Assembly: GCF_041260155.1 (NCBI RefSeq)
Contig: NC_091946.1
Coordinates: forward strand, 15,892,573-15,956,572
Direction of reading: 5' to 3'
Length of the DNA: 64,000 bases
Origin: Ptychodera flava
Lineage: Eukaryota > Hemichordata > Enteropneusta > Ptychoderidae
Below are positions 33,695 through 46,614 of the stretch, piece after piece; position 1 is the first letter of the stretch; each line of letters starts with the position of its first letter. A model generated the notes under the pieces. The model ran no database searches. It was not told the DNA's origin and worked only from the letters and a program-made list of their open reading frames with translations. The translations under genes were made by a program, and so were the position numbers.

Positions 33695-36189
33695 TTAAAT
33701 ACTCAACTTTTTTTAAAAAAATTACTGCACAAATCTCGCATTTAGCGTGCCTTGAGAGTCAACATCGGATAAAACTCTGTCTGCTAATCAAGGAACACGA
33801 TCAGAACTAGCTAGGCTTTATGCTGTCATGTGCTTATAGACCTGTCAGTACGTCTTTGAAATGTTACTGAAATCACAGGCTTTTTTGTAGGAGTTATAAA
33901 TCACATGGGAGCGACTGATAACAGCCTCTTAAAGGCTGGTCTCGGACTCTGCCCGTAGTTTCCTTTCTGTTTTTGTTAAGTTTATCATTTATCGTTTTAA
34001 AATATGTTTCCACGTTCTTCACGCTATGTGCAATTCTTGCCCCAGATGAAAAATACTGAATTACGACACGACATTTCTTGACTGTCAGACAAAATGGGGA
34101 CAAAAAACAAACCAATATTGCCTGTAAACTGTTGATTTATCTCTTGCGCGATACTTACGAGTTCTTAAGAATAACGACTGGTCTAGCTGAAGGAATAGCT
34201 GTCGGAGATGTTTTGAATTCTTATAATAATTGTGTAATGTAATTGACGTCGTTGACGACTATTGGCGAATATTTATCTTAACAGTATGTGTGTGGGTAAC
34301 TTTTATTTAGGCATTGTATCAAATCCAACAACCCTGATCAATTATTTGTATGTTTGTTATTTTAACTAATGTATTATGACAGGCATACATGTAATTTTCG
34401 ATTTTGTATCCTGAATGAGATCAGTGTTTTGGCACGGATTCTAGATAACAAGGCGTCAGACAGATTGGGTTGCAAAGAATGCGTCAACATTACTCTCTGG
34501 GCAATGTCCCTTTATCCACAGGAGCTTGCAGCGTGGCTTGGATAGTCGATCCGTGGAGGTAGAAGGAGAGACTACCTCCATAGTTGATCTAAGGCCCGGG
34601 ATCGAAGTGTCAGGCCGAAAGGCGATTCATTGTAGCTATTCTTCCGAGGTAATACCGAAGTTTGGCCTCCGGCCTCACACTTCGATTCAGTCTTCGATAG
34701 ACTTAATACAAGCAATGCTGCCAGCACCTGTGCATCTGTCTAGGATAACGTGGACTGCGTATTCTCATTTGAAATACGTAATTGGAAAAGAACTTGTACT
34801 ATTCGCATAATAAGGGTCAGCGAGATCTAATGACCTACATTTTCTTAGTTTACAGTCTCCTTGTATCGCGCTCCAAGAAGTCGGAGATCACATTCTCACT
34901 TGAAATAGGTAATTTTGAAAAGAAATGAAGGAAAATTGAGCTTCCCCAAAGTTAATGACAATATAAACCACCCAGATCACGTCATTGGGTCAGAGCACGG
35001 TTATTCTACCCCACGTCAGAGAGACCAAATAACCCCAGAAGTTTGAGAGACCAAATAACCCAAGAAGTTCTTTTTCATGGTGTCATTGTATTCTGTACTC
35101 CCAGAAGTACGGGTGTAGTCAGAGGTAAATTTGCACTCTTGTTGTTGTTTTTATTTTTCAATGTACCTTTTCACACCTGCAGTTCACACATACAGGAAGT
35201 CAGCCAGATTGTCTTATTGTGTACAGATTGTCCTGACAAGCCCCAACTTCTATATTTACAAGGTGAGTTCTGATACTTGTGTTTTAATAGAATAGTTGAT
35301 TTGGAGATGTAAAACTAGGCCAAATGTCATGGATGTCAAGCTACTTTACATTTTGTATGATAGTGCAGTAACCATTTTTATGTGGACTGACAGCTGGTTA
35401 TTTGTGAACCTAAACAATAGAGTTGTACTTCTTGAATGACACTATACAACAAAAAAACTAAGCCAGTTATGTACAGAACCATGAATTAGAAGTATTCTTT
35501 GCCTTCTATGGCAATTCATTGACACAGTATATCTCATCAGAGTCTAAATTAGAATGGTAATTTTTTTAGATCCTGAATATATTTTTTTTTCTTCGTGAAG
35601 CCTCTTAAATGACCAAATTGCAGCTTTTATTTTTTCTAGGATGATACCCTGTTGCTGTTTAGTGTTTAAATGCACAAACAAAACATTTAAATTTAGAACA
35701 TGTAGAAGGTAGTTGAGCTTTATCATCAAATTCACAACGGTGTTGGTAATTGCTACCAAGGTACAGGACCCTTCCAGTTATTCACAATACCATCCAAGGT
35801 ACAGGAGCCTGCAAAACACTCGGAATGGGTAAGGCATATCAACCGAATGGATCCCCAGACAAAAATAAGAACAGGATGACAGACAAGACGACATTAAACT
35901 GATCCAATAATCATTTTCATTCAAGGTAATACATTACCAGGTCAATGGGACATTTGTTATTTACAAAGTAAAGTGGGACAATCCTGAACCACTGATAGGT
36001 AGTGGTGGTGCCAGGTGTCCAGAATGGGCAAGCGTACCCTGCTAGCATACTATATATATATAAACCTGTCAAGATTGGTCCAAAGTTGTTTAAACTGTAT
36101 GACGTGATACAAATGCAGCAGAGTATGTTCTTAACACTTTGTTGATGGAAAACCTACGACAGAAAAGCCTAACCTAAGTCTGAAAATGC

Positions 36190-36640
36190 CTTACGGCGTA
36201 CAACAGCAAGCGCAAAGAAGAAAATTTCAGAAGGATCCAGCTGTGATTACTGCAAAGAAGAAAAAGGCTTCGGACAAGAGGGAAGAAACATTCAAGATAA
36301 AGGAAAAAAAGAAGCAGGAAAGAAGATACTATTGAAAATGCTTCCCCGGATACTGACATTCAGATTGAATTAGATGTTGATGACAACTCAGGACTGAACA
36401 CTAAGCCTGTACACTTTAATGTTCATGATGAACACAGCTACTCATTTCAGTGCAATAGTAATCAAAATTGTATCTACAAAGGGTGTGAGGAAAAACACAC
36501 TATGACTCTATTATAAGATAAAATTCAAAATTAGATGCCAAGCCTATTGTCAACTGCGAAATTTATGAAAGCTAAACAAAAAATAAATTGGTGAACAACT
36601 TCTGACCAGTAACAAGAAAGTCAAATTCTATACTGATCTT
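36190..36640 (+). pseudogene. Decayed DDE-transposase-like coding remnant (tentative)
   Basis: Broken plus-strand frames show a Lys-rich stretch (about 36190-36330), an acidic stretch with DIQIELDVDDNSG and KGCEEKH (about 36350-36515), and KKVKFYTDLPSIGLLYDLQ (about 36615-36671). The KFYTGLPS-like motif is one I associate with DDE transposases of the ISL2EU/Harbinger-like group. Stops and frameshifts separate the pieces. Assignment is weak. Confidence 0.35.
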
Positions 36641-37369
36641 CCAAGCATTGGTTTACTGTATGATCTTCAAAGGTAGACAGAATGCACCATTGGTATGGAA
36701 AGAAACATGTTGTTTCAGCTAAGGTCCCAAGGAGATTTCTTAAGTCACCAAAAATTGTGCCAATGAGAAACTTAAGTAGAAAAGATGAATGGCCTCTTGT
36801 TCAGAATTTCAGTATTTCACAGCATACATATCTTATGATCCTAGTATTTGATGGTGTGATCACTGTATCTGCGACATTGTGCAATGTCTCTCCAGCTCTT
36901 GTAAGGTGAAAGAATTTATTCGTGTAAAGTAATCATTTTTTATGAAGGCCAGCAACCCTGCAGTCAAATCTTGCCGCTCCTGGAATCTTCTTTTAAAGGT
37001 TTCACCTGGCATAGCAGATAAATCTGGGCCAGGATAAACATTTAAGGGCTTTCCCAACTCTTGCAGCAAGACAGATAACTTTTGTGCCATTATTATCTTA
37101 GTTAATGTGAACACAGGCAACTTATTTCTAGCGTCAATGAGATTAAATGCCACATTCCCATTCATTTACTGCACACCGCACATCATTTACCGCGTTCCAA
37201 AAAATACCCGTCCAGAGTTATTTTCTTTTGATAAAATGTACTTTATAATATTTATTGTACTCAGCCACGCTGATTCCTTGTCACTGTATGTAAAGAAATT
37301 GGAATGTGTAATATGCATAATAAATACTGTGATATGAAAATCAGTGAATATTATAGAAATAACGGGCGA

Positions 37370-37503
37370 CGCTCTGACCATTAACGTTAATTTGTGGGCA
37401 TGGGCGAGAGGAAAGCCCAAACTTACCGGGCGAGGCTTGCCGAGCCCGTTAATTAGGCTTTCCTCGAGCCCGCGCCGACAAATAAACGTTAATGGTCAGA
37501 GCG
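37370..37503. repeat. 134-bp hairpin element
   Basis: The left end CGCTCTGACCATTAACGTTA pairs with the reverse complement at 37484-37503 (one-base bulge), and the inner GC-rich segments (GGGC.TGGGCGAG.GGAAAGCC against GGCTTTCCTCGAGCCCGCGCC) pair too. It would fold into one long hairpin. It resembles a small palindromic MITE. Confidence 0.75.
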
Positions 37504-37872
37504 GAGTCTGTTCTCTCAATTATATTATCAGCGACCCCAAGAAAACCGTCAAAATTTCCGAAAATCTCAGGAGCGAACGACAACTGGGCCCCAGAAACTG
37601 AGCAATACTCGAGGCACTGTCACGCGCGCTGTAAAATATTGGCAAATCCGGAGATGCTTTCAGAAAAAAGTATATCAACTTGACCTACACGTGCTCCATT
37701 TTATTTTGTGATTGATTATGATTTACGTTTGAGCTGTAAAGTTACGATACTTTGAGTTGTTAATATTATTATTATTCATATTCACGGGAATGTAAACAAA
37801 CCATTACTGTGTATTTGTGGTCAGTCACGTGGTTCAACTCGACCAATCAAAATGCGACGGGCAGGGCAAGGT

Positions 37873-38410
37873 AATATTTATTTATTTATTTATTTACTTA
37901 ACTTTATTTATTGTCGATAACATGTTCGGCCAATAAGGCCGATCTTCCACAAGGTCGACTTTAAAAATTTACAGAATGACAGAGGAAAAAATACAAGTAC
38001 TAATACAAGCAACAAACCAGTAAAAAATCACGTCAAGAAAAAAAAACAGCAATTAAGACAATAAGACAACTAACACTACAACATAAGGCAAGAACATATC
38101 ACTTCCGATCCATGAGAAATTTATACAATTGCAACTTGAAAGATCTCAGATTTGGGCTGTTTTTCAAAGATGAGGGGAGTTCATTCCAAAGGACAGCACC
38201 AGAATATGAAAGGCTTTTTCTCATTATTTCCGTTCTAATTTTTGGCAAGTACAAATTGTTTGTTGAAGTTGAGCGCAGAGACCTGGATGAATGAACGTTA
38301 GCAGGCTGGAAAAGATTACTCAAATAATTTGGACACAAGCCATTGACAATTTGGAACATCTGGACCCCTTTTTGATAAATCAAGCGACTACCGAGTGGTA
38401 GTCCATTGCC
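37873..38410 (-). mobile_element. 5'-truncated LINE (non-LTR retrotransposon) 3' end
   Basis: The minus strand encodes the C-terminal end of a LINE polymerase ORF (stop near 38099): LPLGSRLIYQKG, MFQIVNGLCPNYLSNLF, then SYSGAVLWNELPSSLKN and FKLQLYKFL. This is the standard tail found downstream of the reverse transcriptase in CR1/Jockey/RTE-type elements. A ~200-bp 3' UTR and an (AAATA)-like tail follow to 37873. All upstream domains are missing. Confidence 0.85.
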
Positions 38411-39270
38411 TTATTTTACAGGGAAAAAATAAATCAAACATCACAGAAACATTGAATTGGTATGCCAACTGGTTTAAGCTACTTTCTATACAGGGAACAG
38501 GCTGACAACAAATGATAACATGAACTCTAAAGGCTTACGTGTCTCATAGAAAATATTTAATGGCGTTAGTCCATCAATGTTGTATGTGAAAACTCACCTT
38601 CAAGGCTTGTCAGGACAGCACTTCTAAGGTCAGGCTTAACCTTATGCAAAACCATACACTAGGTAATGTCGATCTCGGGGGGGGGGGAAGAGAAAAAATC
38701 ATGTTGGGGATAGAAAATCCAGGTCTTAAAATCAATGACGATTAAACAAAAGGGTAGAAGAAACTGAGTAACACAACAACAAAAAAGACTTAAAATAAGT
38801 GATGATCGATATCACTAAGCAACTTTTCACTTTGATTCAAATTCAACACACTATTTCCTATCCAAGAAAAGTACCCTACAATCACAAGTTGTCTGTCATC
38901 AACAGAGAGCGATTTCAAGCAAATTTGTTGAACACGATTGACTTAAGAAGGCAAGACTTACCTTTGAATCCCCAGAAAGTAGAACTGTCGAAGATTGCCA
39001 AACACAGCTCCTGGCCTGCACCGATGTGTGTATCTGCATGACTTCCTGTTTTGGTTCTCACCCTAAGACCTTTTGACCTCTTAATTATTCAAGATGGTGG
39101 ACGAAACTGGGACATGACAAGGCTAAGTACGGTTGACTCGCTTGGGTAAAAAAGGGTTCGTCTATTGTTCTTCGTGTATCACAAAGCGGGCGTCGTGGCA
39201 CCGGAACCAACGAAAAAAATAGCGAAAATCGGGACTTATTTGTTTCCTTCTTTGACGGATTCTCGCAAAC

Positions 39271-42200
39271 ATGAATGACCAGGAGATGAAATTGCCCTGG
39301 AAATTGACTTATTTTCTGGAGCCTGACCTCATCATGCCTGCTATTATGGATGAGACCCAGCTACGAACCACCTTGAAGGACTTTGAGGTCAGAGACGATG
39401 ACGTCTTTTTGGTTACCTACCCGAAGGCTGGTAAGTTTTAGACAAGTTAGGGAAAATGATAGGCTTTCTACAGAGACTTTAAATAACATTCTACATACGC
39501 ATTTGGTATATACAAAATATCAAAATGTCCAAAACAAGAAACAGAATGTATAAATGAATGTAAATTAGGAAAGTCTTTCATCTGTTGTAGCAGCAGAGTT
39601 CACCTCGGGGACAGATATTCGGACTCTCAAACTTTTACAAAACTTTTTTTGCTCTACCTAGTGTAGTGGCTAATTTTGAAGTTCATCAACGGCTTGTTTT
39701 TGTAATTGAAAAAATAGTTTCACATAGGAGCTAACATAGGGATTTCTAAGTGTCGGTAAATAGTGGGTACAAAATGTTTGCATAGTGCCCCCTGGTTTTT
39801 ATTGACGATTTCAAAAGAGATACTTAAAAAATTCCATACATTGAGGGAGAGTTTACACGTCTTTCATTTATAAGCATGGGCCCGGCAACCAGATCATTCA
39901 TTAACTCCTTCGCTGTTGCGCATACGATACAGTGTTAACGTCATAAAGTAGTTGAAATACCGTCGTAATCATTATCCATGAAAAATGAAGGCATTGTGCG
40001 CGTCCACAACCGTAACGTGTACTGTGTGCGGGGTCACATAGCTGTACTCAGCTCTTACGATAGAACACGCCTTAGGGATTTCGGGCTCTCAAATGTTATC
40101 AATACTTTTCTGGTCTACTACTTGTGGAGGTTCACTTTAAAGCTCTTAGAGTAAGAAAATATTTTACCGTCTTAATTTTTCGAAAAGCGATACTTTATTT
40201 TCCCCGTAGAATTGACATAGTGACGGGGATGGCGGCCATTTTGAATTTCAAATATCTTGAAATCTTGGGTAACTTGTCTCTGTACTATCAAATTGCGCGC
40301 GGTGATCCCTAATTTTTATTCCCGATTTGGTAAGGTATTGGTTGAAAGTTATGTAGAGGAAATTTTGAGCAAAGTTGAAGTATTTCAATTTCAAGGCGCA
40401 CACTACCTAAAAACGGTGAATTCGACCAGCCTTATATACTCCTTGTTCACTCCAAGTACTCTAATACAGTTGCTACATTGAAATTTGGTGACACTTCTGC
40501 CCTATACATATACCTTCCCGGCCTCCGCCGAGACCGTACCCATGATAAATGAATGTCACGTTTCTCTGAATGACCACTCATGACTTTGCAGGCACTAATT
40601 GGACCTGTGAAATCCTTGATGCTATCCTCAACATCGATAACCTGGAGGTGCTCAAGACAAGATCGCTCGCCGAGAAAGTTCCGTTGTTAGAATTTGGACC
40701 ATCTCGCCATCCAGATCTTCTCGAAGATGGTATCCAAGACGTGCCATCGATAGTGGAGACTGTCTTGAACTCTGCACCTTCTCCAAGAAGAGTACCGACC
40801 CACCTGTTACCCAAGTACTGTCCAAGCCAGCTGTTCACAAAAAAACCTAAAGTAGGTTGTAAGCAAATTGTATTTTCAAGTTTTGTTTCAGAAGAGAGAG
40901 TGGACACACGGCCCGAGGGGAGGTACTCCAATTCCTTGTTTATATGTATACGTGCCGTTAAATGGGCTTGGTATTTCAGCATCTTGGTGTAAAATAGGGG
41001 TATTAATTTAACGGTAAACCAGGGTCTAAAATGGGGTTGATTTTCAAATGCCATACAAGAACAAATTTCAACCGTCCGTCCCCGTCTCACTAGCAGGGCC
41101 CTGAGCTGCACTCAATAAGCATCGATATCTGTTACCATGACAGGGGAACCATGAAAGAGACCCCCTGGCTTTAGCTAAAGTAAATATCGACTTGGTTTTA
41201 AAACATCGTCACTGATTAGTCAGAACTCCATATATGGAAGATTTTTGCCCAATAGAAAATATTTCATCAAAGTGGCTCTACTACTCCTAGTATTTATCAT
41301 GACAGATCGACCATGCATGCATGGCCACATGAACTAGTTTGAGATTATAAACGGCAAGCTAGGGTATTTGGTTGCGGATATAAGACCTCTGGGGTGAAAT
41401 TTAGCATATTTTGCAGGGAATAATCACCTAACGAAGTGAAAAACACCAGTTAGACTGTAACTGCAGATAGCTGATAATTGTTAGAAGCTGGACCAAAATT
41501 TAGTGAGGGTGAAAGACATTTTCTTTCATCCAATTTTTTTAGTATTTTCAGAAATGTTTTTCGGAAATCATGGCTTGCCAGCAACAATGTAGGGCCTAAA
41601 TGCGGTATAGCGGTAGGCCTTGCCCGAACATGTAAACCAGTCATGAAAATGATTGCTTTTTACCCTATAACGTTTTGCAAATTTTGACACTATGACTTTT
41701 AACCTGGGTCATAGATCATAAAGGTCTATAACACTGTCCTGAAATAACGAGATTTTAGATGTAAAATTAGCCCTGGGTTTATACGTGCGGCCACACACCC
41801 CTGTCACTTCTCCGAACAAGTGCCCCAAGTTTCAGGGTTTTCTTTACAAAACTTATTGCAATTTTTTGTTTGAAAACCGACGTAAATTCAACATGCTATC
41901 AGTATCAAGTTGTGAGAACGAAGATACAAGGGGTATGGGTGTGTGTACATGTGTCTAAACTGCTATTGTTGATCTTTGATGATACGTTATATGAACCTCC
42001 ATGGAAGTCCATGGGACCGAGAGCCAGTCTTTAGAAAGAACTTCGAAGATGATATTATTGGTGACAGTATTTTTCAGTATTTCATCTCGTCTGAGTGATT
42101 TGGTGGATCAACAACACTTATTCATTTCTATTGCCTCCTTTTAGACAGTCTTCATCGATAGAAATCCAAAGGACTGTCTAGTTTCACTCTTTGGTTGGCA

Positions 42201-45200
42201 CCAGTACGTGCGTTTCCTCCTGCCAGTTGAGTGGGACATCTTTTTCGACGCACATATGGATGGACACAGTAAGTATCAACAGTAATATGGGTTTATTTTT
42301 AACAATTGTCAGATCAAGGGGTAAGAATATGGCATTCTTGCTTCTATGTACCTCAATTGACCCAACACTTATGCTCTGTGTGCATTATTGATGTTGCAGT
42401 AGCTGAGAATGTCGACTTCCAATTTCAACTATTGCGCATCTCAAAACTTATGTTAACTTTTGCTCAAACTCAAAACTTCAAAACTCTTTCAAACCCAAGC
42501 TTGCAGGCCAGGTGTCACAAAGCAAATTCTGCTACCACAGGAACATATTACTTAATCTTTACCGATCTTTGAAATTCAAAGTGGCAGATGTCCTATTTTA
42601 TCTTCATGGAGAAAAGTGCATTTTGGATTTTCACAAAGTGGAGGGTTAAAGTTTAATTTAATCAAGAAGTTTTTGAACAAGTACACACAAGCAGTATACC
42701 AGCAGAGTCCAATTGTCAAATCCCAAAGTCGCATTCTAAATAACACATGAGGTCAAAGCGGTAGAATTCGTTCAGCAACTGGAGCAAAGAGGTATCATCT
42801 CATTCACTGAGCTGTTGTAACAGAGAAATTTTGATTTTCACGAGTTGGAATGAACATGAACATAGTTCAGCATGTGTTACCATTCATAAATGTTTTTCAA
42901 ATGCATTGCCAGGTCACATGTCTAAATATCCGGAAACATTTTTCTTTTCATTTTTACACACTTTCCCATTACACATACACCACATCACCCTTGGCTAAAA
43001 ATCCAATCTCTGATTAAACAAGTGAATAAACAAGTTGTCAGTACCCAGTTAAGTTGTGCAAGAAAAAAACATGAATGGAGTTTATTCCTTTGTTCTTCTT
43101 TTGTCAGCAACAGACTGTAGAGAACGAATCCATAGGGGTACTTAATTCAAATTCCTTGTAAAGAGATTTTCAATTGTATTAATTAAAACACTCTGCAGTC
43201 ACAAGATAAAGTTGACCAGTTTCAATTTTTACTCGTGAACTTTAAAGGCACTTTTGGCAATCCCTAGGATCGCCTTTGTTCCAGTATGGATTATTGAGGT
43301 GTGATAGCCTTTTGTTTTCCATTGACATTGTAATCTAGTAAGTAAATTTTCTGATGAGACGATCTGGCGCCAACACAGGCAAAACTCTTGTCAGTCTTTT
43401 TATCAAAACAAAATGTAAGTTAACTCATAAGCTTATTCCACGAAAACACCATGCTTTAAAGAAATAATAATATCAACATCTTGATATTATTTGTTCTTTT
43501 AGCTGTATACGGACCGTATCCAGAATTCCTCAAAGCTTGGTACGAGTACAAAGATGAACCTTGGTTCTTGTTTATGCGATACGAAGATTTGAAAAAGGTA
43601 CTGAGAGTATTCACAACGCCATCAACGGCTACTTACAGTTTTGTTATTTACTTTTCTCGGCCGTTTCCTCTGTTTTTTGTTTTTCAAAAAGTTTTTTGCG
43701 AAATAATTTTGGACAGTATCATACATTCAGTGGCGGCACTCTGAAGGAAAATTGGTGTTCCGAAAATCATAAGAAAAGGGATTTTTGTTCACCATCAAGG
43801 TATGTGAAAATATGAAGGGCAGTTTTTTCCAAAATCCTGGCTGATGAAAGGATTTGAATACCCGAACATTACGTCACATCACAATAAAGAGAAGAATCAG
43901 TGTCCTATTTAGAGAACTGATTCGTACGTTAGACATGTAATAAGCTCGTCAAAATCAACAATAATAGACGAAAACAATCTCGTTCTTCTACTCAGCATTG
44001 ACATTGCTATAACTGTGTTTTGCTATTATCTCTCCGTCTTCCAGATTTTGTAAATAAGGGGACCTTTAGGTCAGGCTATTCACATTTTTTACAATTTCAC
44101 TTAAATAGGGTATCATTTTGTGGAAAAGTCCTGCATTTAGGGTATCTGGAAATTTTGCGAAATGAGGACAGGTATGCCCTGCCATACTAGGAGCGGCTCA
44201 GGAAAAAAGTGTCCGTATGACGTCATAGGTCACCAGAGGGTCAGGGTGCAAAGGGTTAACAGTCTATACAGCTGATTTAGCATTCGATGGTTGAAAGGAA
44301 CATTATCCCTCCTATTGTGTGTGGCTGGTCAACGGAGCTTTGGAAAGACGCTTCATTTGTCATTCAGTGCAGATTCAAAATAGTAATTGGTATGAGATGT
44401 ACACATAACTTTAGCTGTGTGTTGTTATTTGCCATACAACTGCAGGCATGCTTATACCAGTGCAGCATGCAAGACTATTTCTTTTCAATTCATTTCATTC
44501 AAGACGCCCAAGGAATCAATAAAGAAGATTGCCAAGTTCCTGGGGAAAGATCTGACGGATGATCAGCTAAATAAAGCGGTCCGTGTAACCAGTTTCGATT
44601 ACATGAAGAAAGCAAATGAGACCGTCAAAGGGCGCGATTTCTACTTGCGTCCCACCGGAGTGTGGCAGAGGAAAGGTATATTGCAACATTATTGTGGATA
44701 CTGCGTCAGCTACGATCATTACTATAAATGCCAACCGAGATTCATCATATTTCACGTACGAAATTGAATATTAAGTATTGTTAGACAATCACGGTTAATC
44801 CAGAAAACACTGAGTTTTACTATTCATATGATGTTGCCCCGAGTTTGCTAAATGATTAGAGGATATTTGGCAGTGTTTTAGCAATTTCTAGAAGGTACAG
44901 CAAATCCCCTTGTAAAAAGGAGTAAAACACTTCACTAGTGGAAATAAAAAAAATCAGAAAATACATAGGATCGATTTTCAAGATAAAAACGGGAAAATCG
45001 TGACTTCAAGTGTTTTACAATTTTAAAGGAGGCACCATTGGAAAGTGGTTTAGGTTCAGGTCTCACTATTAGAGAATGTTGAGTTCAAGACCCGGTAAGT
45101 CTAGAGTAGCGAATTGACTGTCGGAGGATGATGAGTTCGAGACTCCAGTCTGGTGTTGTGCCCTTGAGCAAGGCACTTTACTCCTCATGCTCCAATGAGT

Positions 45201-45587
45201 AGTGTATTATAATTGGGCGTTAGCCTGTGGGATGACGGATTGAATAAATACAAAATGTAAAAAATACCCTGAAAATCCAGTCTCTTGTCTGCTATGTGGA
45301 TAATAAGAGAATTTCTATCTCATTACTATATACTGAGAGTATAGTATGACCAAACATTTACCCTAACGTTATAGATGTCGTCCGATTACGTGATGTCGAT
45401 GATAAACTGTCTGTTCTTTTACACATGCGTGTGAAACATGAACACTCATTGCCTTTCTTGTTTCCCAACAGGCGTTGTTGGAGATTGGAGAAACCGCTTC
45501 ACCGTGGCTCAAAATGAGGCCTTCGAGAAATACTACTATGGACGAATGAAGGAGCTTGGAATCGATCACCTGAATTACACATTTTAA
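39271..45587 (+). CDS. Cytosolic sulfotransferase (SULT family)
   Basis: Six exons (39271-39430, 40592-40851, 42145-42268, 43503-43597, 44504-44675, 45472-45587) join to 308 codons, the usual SULT length. The enzyme transfers sulfate from PAPS to hydroxyl or amine groups of small acceptors in the cytosol. The PAPS 5'-phosphosulfate loop reads TYPKAGTNW (49-57), where TYPKSGTTW is common. The catalytic histidine is H124 in VPTHLLPKY. The 3'-phosphate site is RNPKDCLVS (R146, S154), with the same 22-residue spacing from the histidine as in SULT1A1. RKGVVGDWRNRFTVAQNE near the C-terminus (from R269) is the second PAPS signature and dimer region. There is no signal peptide or membrane segment. 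Acceptor substrate cannot be told. Introns hold MITE copies and a SINE. Confidence 0.95.
39598..39835 (+). mobile_element. MITE family copy, partial and diverged
   Basis: CACCTCGGGGACAGATATTCGGACTCTCAAAC matches the start of the copies at 46615 and 40062 in outline, followed by CTAGTGTAGTGGCTAATTTTGAAG, ACATAGGGAT and GCATAGTGCCCCCTGGTTTTTATT. The right terminus is lost. Confidence 0.55.
40062..40410 (+). mobile_element. ~350-bp MITE family copy in sulfotransferase intron 1
   Basis: The copy runs from ACACGCCTTAGGGATTTCGG to TCAAGGCGCACACTACCTA, with GATGGCGGCCATTTTGAATT in the centre. The order of landmarks is the same as at 46615-46970. Confidence 0.8.
40912..41110 (+). repeat. Dispersed 'GGTACTCC' repeat fragment
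   Basis: The GAGGGGAGGTACTCCAATTC start, followed by ATACGTGCCG and several AAATAGGGGTAT / AAATGGGGTT blocks, resembles a dispersed repeat common in marine invertebrate genomes as I remember it. A related AAATAGGGTATCATTTTG stretch lies at 44100-44165. Identification is from memory only. Confidence 0.4.
45035..45262 (+). mobile_element. tRNA-derived SINE in sulfotransferase intron 5
   Basis: Two box-B-like segments (GTTCAAGACC near 45083 and GTTCGAGACT near 45137) are followed by TGCCCTTGAGCAAGGCACTT, which resembles a conserved central domain found in several metazoan SINE superfamilies. A short A/T-rich tail ends the element. It is in the same orientation as the gene. Confidence 0.7.
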
Positions 45588-46103
45588 ATATCAATATCGT
45601 GATACGGTCGATAGATTAACATCATGATTTGAAATTAACAGGTCCCTTTCAATCCCATCATAAATGTAGCCAATCAGAATTTGAATTTCTTGTTTGCCTT
45701 TATATGAACCGTAGAAAGAAGAGAGTATGTAATCTATTTTCTTTGCGAGTCAACTTTCACACCACGTAAAATTCTGTGTTGCACTTTGCTTGCATGCTGT
45801 CGCTTGAACAGACAATTGTTCCTTATACAACTTGCACATTTTCTTGTGTTGTTTTTCTTCTTCACATTTAGTGCGCTTTTTATCTCCTCCCTTATGTTTG
45901 TTGAAATGTAAAATATTAACCAATTCATAGCACGCTTTATATAATATGTAATCTGAAGTTGTCGACAAATTAATTCTAGACTAGACCTAAATTCGATTTT
46001 CTAAAATAATATTAGAGTGTTCCAAACATTCATACAGACAGTGTTTATAAGATATAAACATTTGGAATTTAGACCTGGTTTTTGGAGTAGAGGAACTGTA
46101 TCT

Positions 46104-46444
46104 AAGGTAGTGTGCGCCTCGAAAGTGAAAGACTTAAACCTTAGCTCAAACTTCCTAAATGAAACTTCCAACCATTCTCTCAACAAATAACATATAAAAA
46201 TCAGGGGTCACCTTGCAAATTTTGTACAAAAGAAACAAATTACCCGATATTTGAAATTTAAAATAGCTGCCATCTCTGTGTGAACTCTATGGAGAAAAAT
46301 AAAATTGTCGATTTTGAAAAAAACTAAGAAGGTGAAAATAATTGCTACTCCAAGCTTTAAAATGAGCCCCCACAAGTGGTAGGTCAGAAGAGAATTTTAA
46401 AAGTTTAGGAGTCCGAATATTTGTCCACGAGGCGCATTCTACCT
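46104..46444 (-). mobile_element. ~340-bp MITE family copy, inverted orientation
   Basis: Read on the minus strand it has the same landmarks as the copy at 46615-46970. The outer end here is AGGTAGTGTGCGCCTCGAAAG. With that copy it forms an inverted pair separated by about 170 bp. Confidence 0.85.
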
Positions 46445-46614
46445 AAATTCATCAAAAGGACAAAAAAAAAAAACCAAAAAAAAAAAACAAAACAAAAAAA
46501 AAAACCAAAAAACGAAGCAAACATTACAGCTTTAATGGAAATTCACTGTTTAAGACTTACTTGTTATTGTAAACAATATGTGCTGAAATAATATTTTGCG
46601 TTGCAGATCCAGTT

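Noticed and set aside
36860..37165. 101-codon minus-strand frame with a protein-like composition
   Set aside because: It has no motif I can name and overlaps decayed transposon-like sequence; it was not called as a gene.
40578..41111. 177-codon minus-strand frame
   Set aside because: It lies opposite sulfotransferase exon 2 (40592-40851) and runs into repeat sequence; the plus strand has family motifs.
45035..45262. A functional tRNA gene
   Set aside because: The two box-B-like segments lie in a SINE with a non-tRNA body and no cloverleaf could be drawn.
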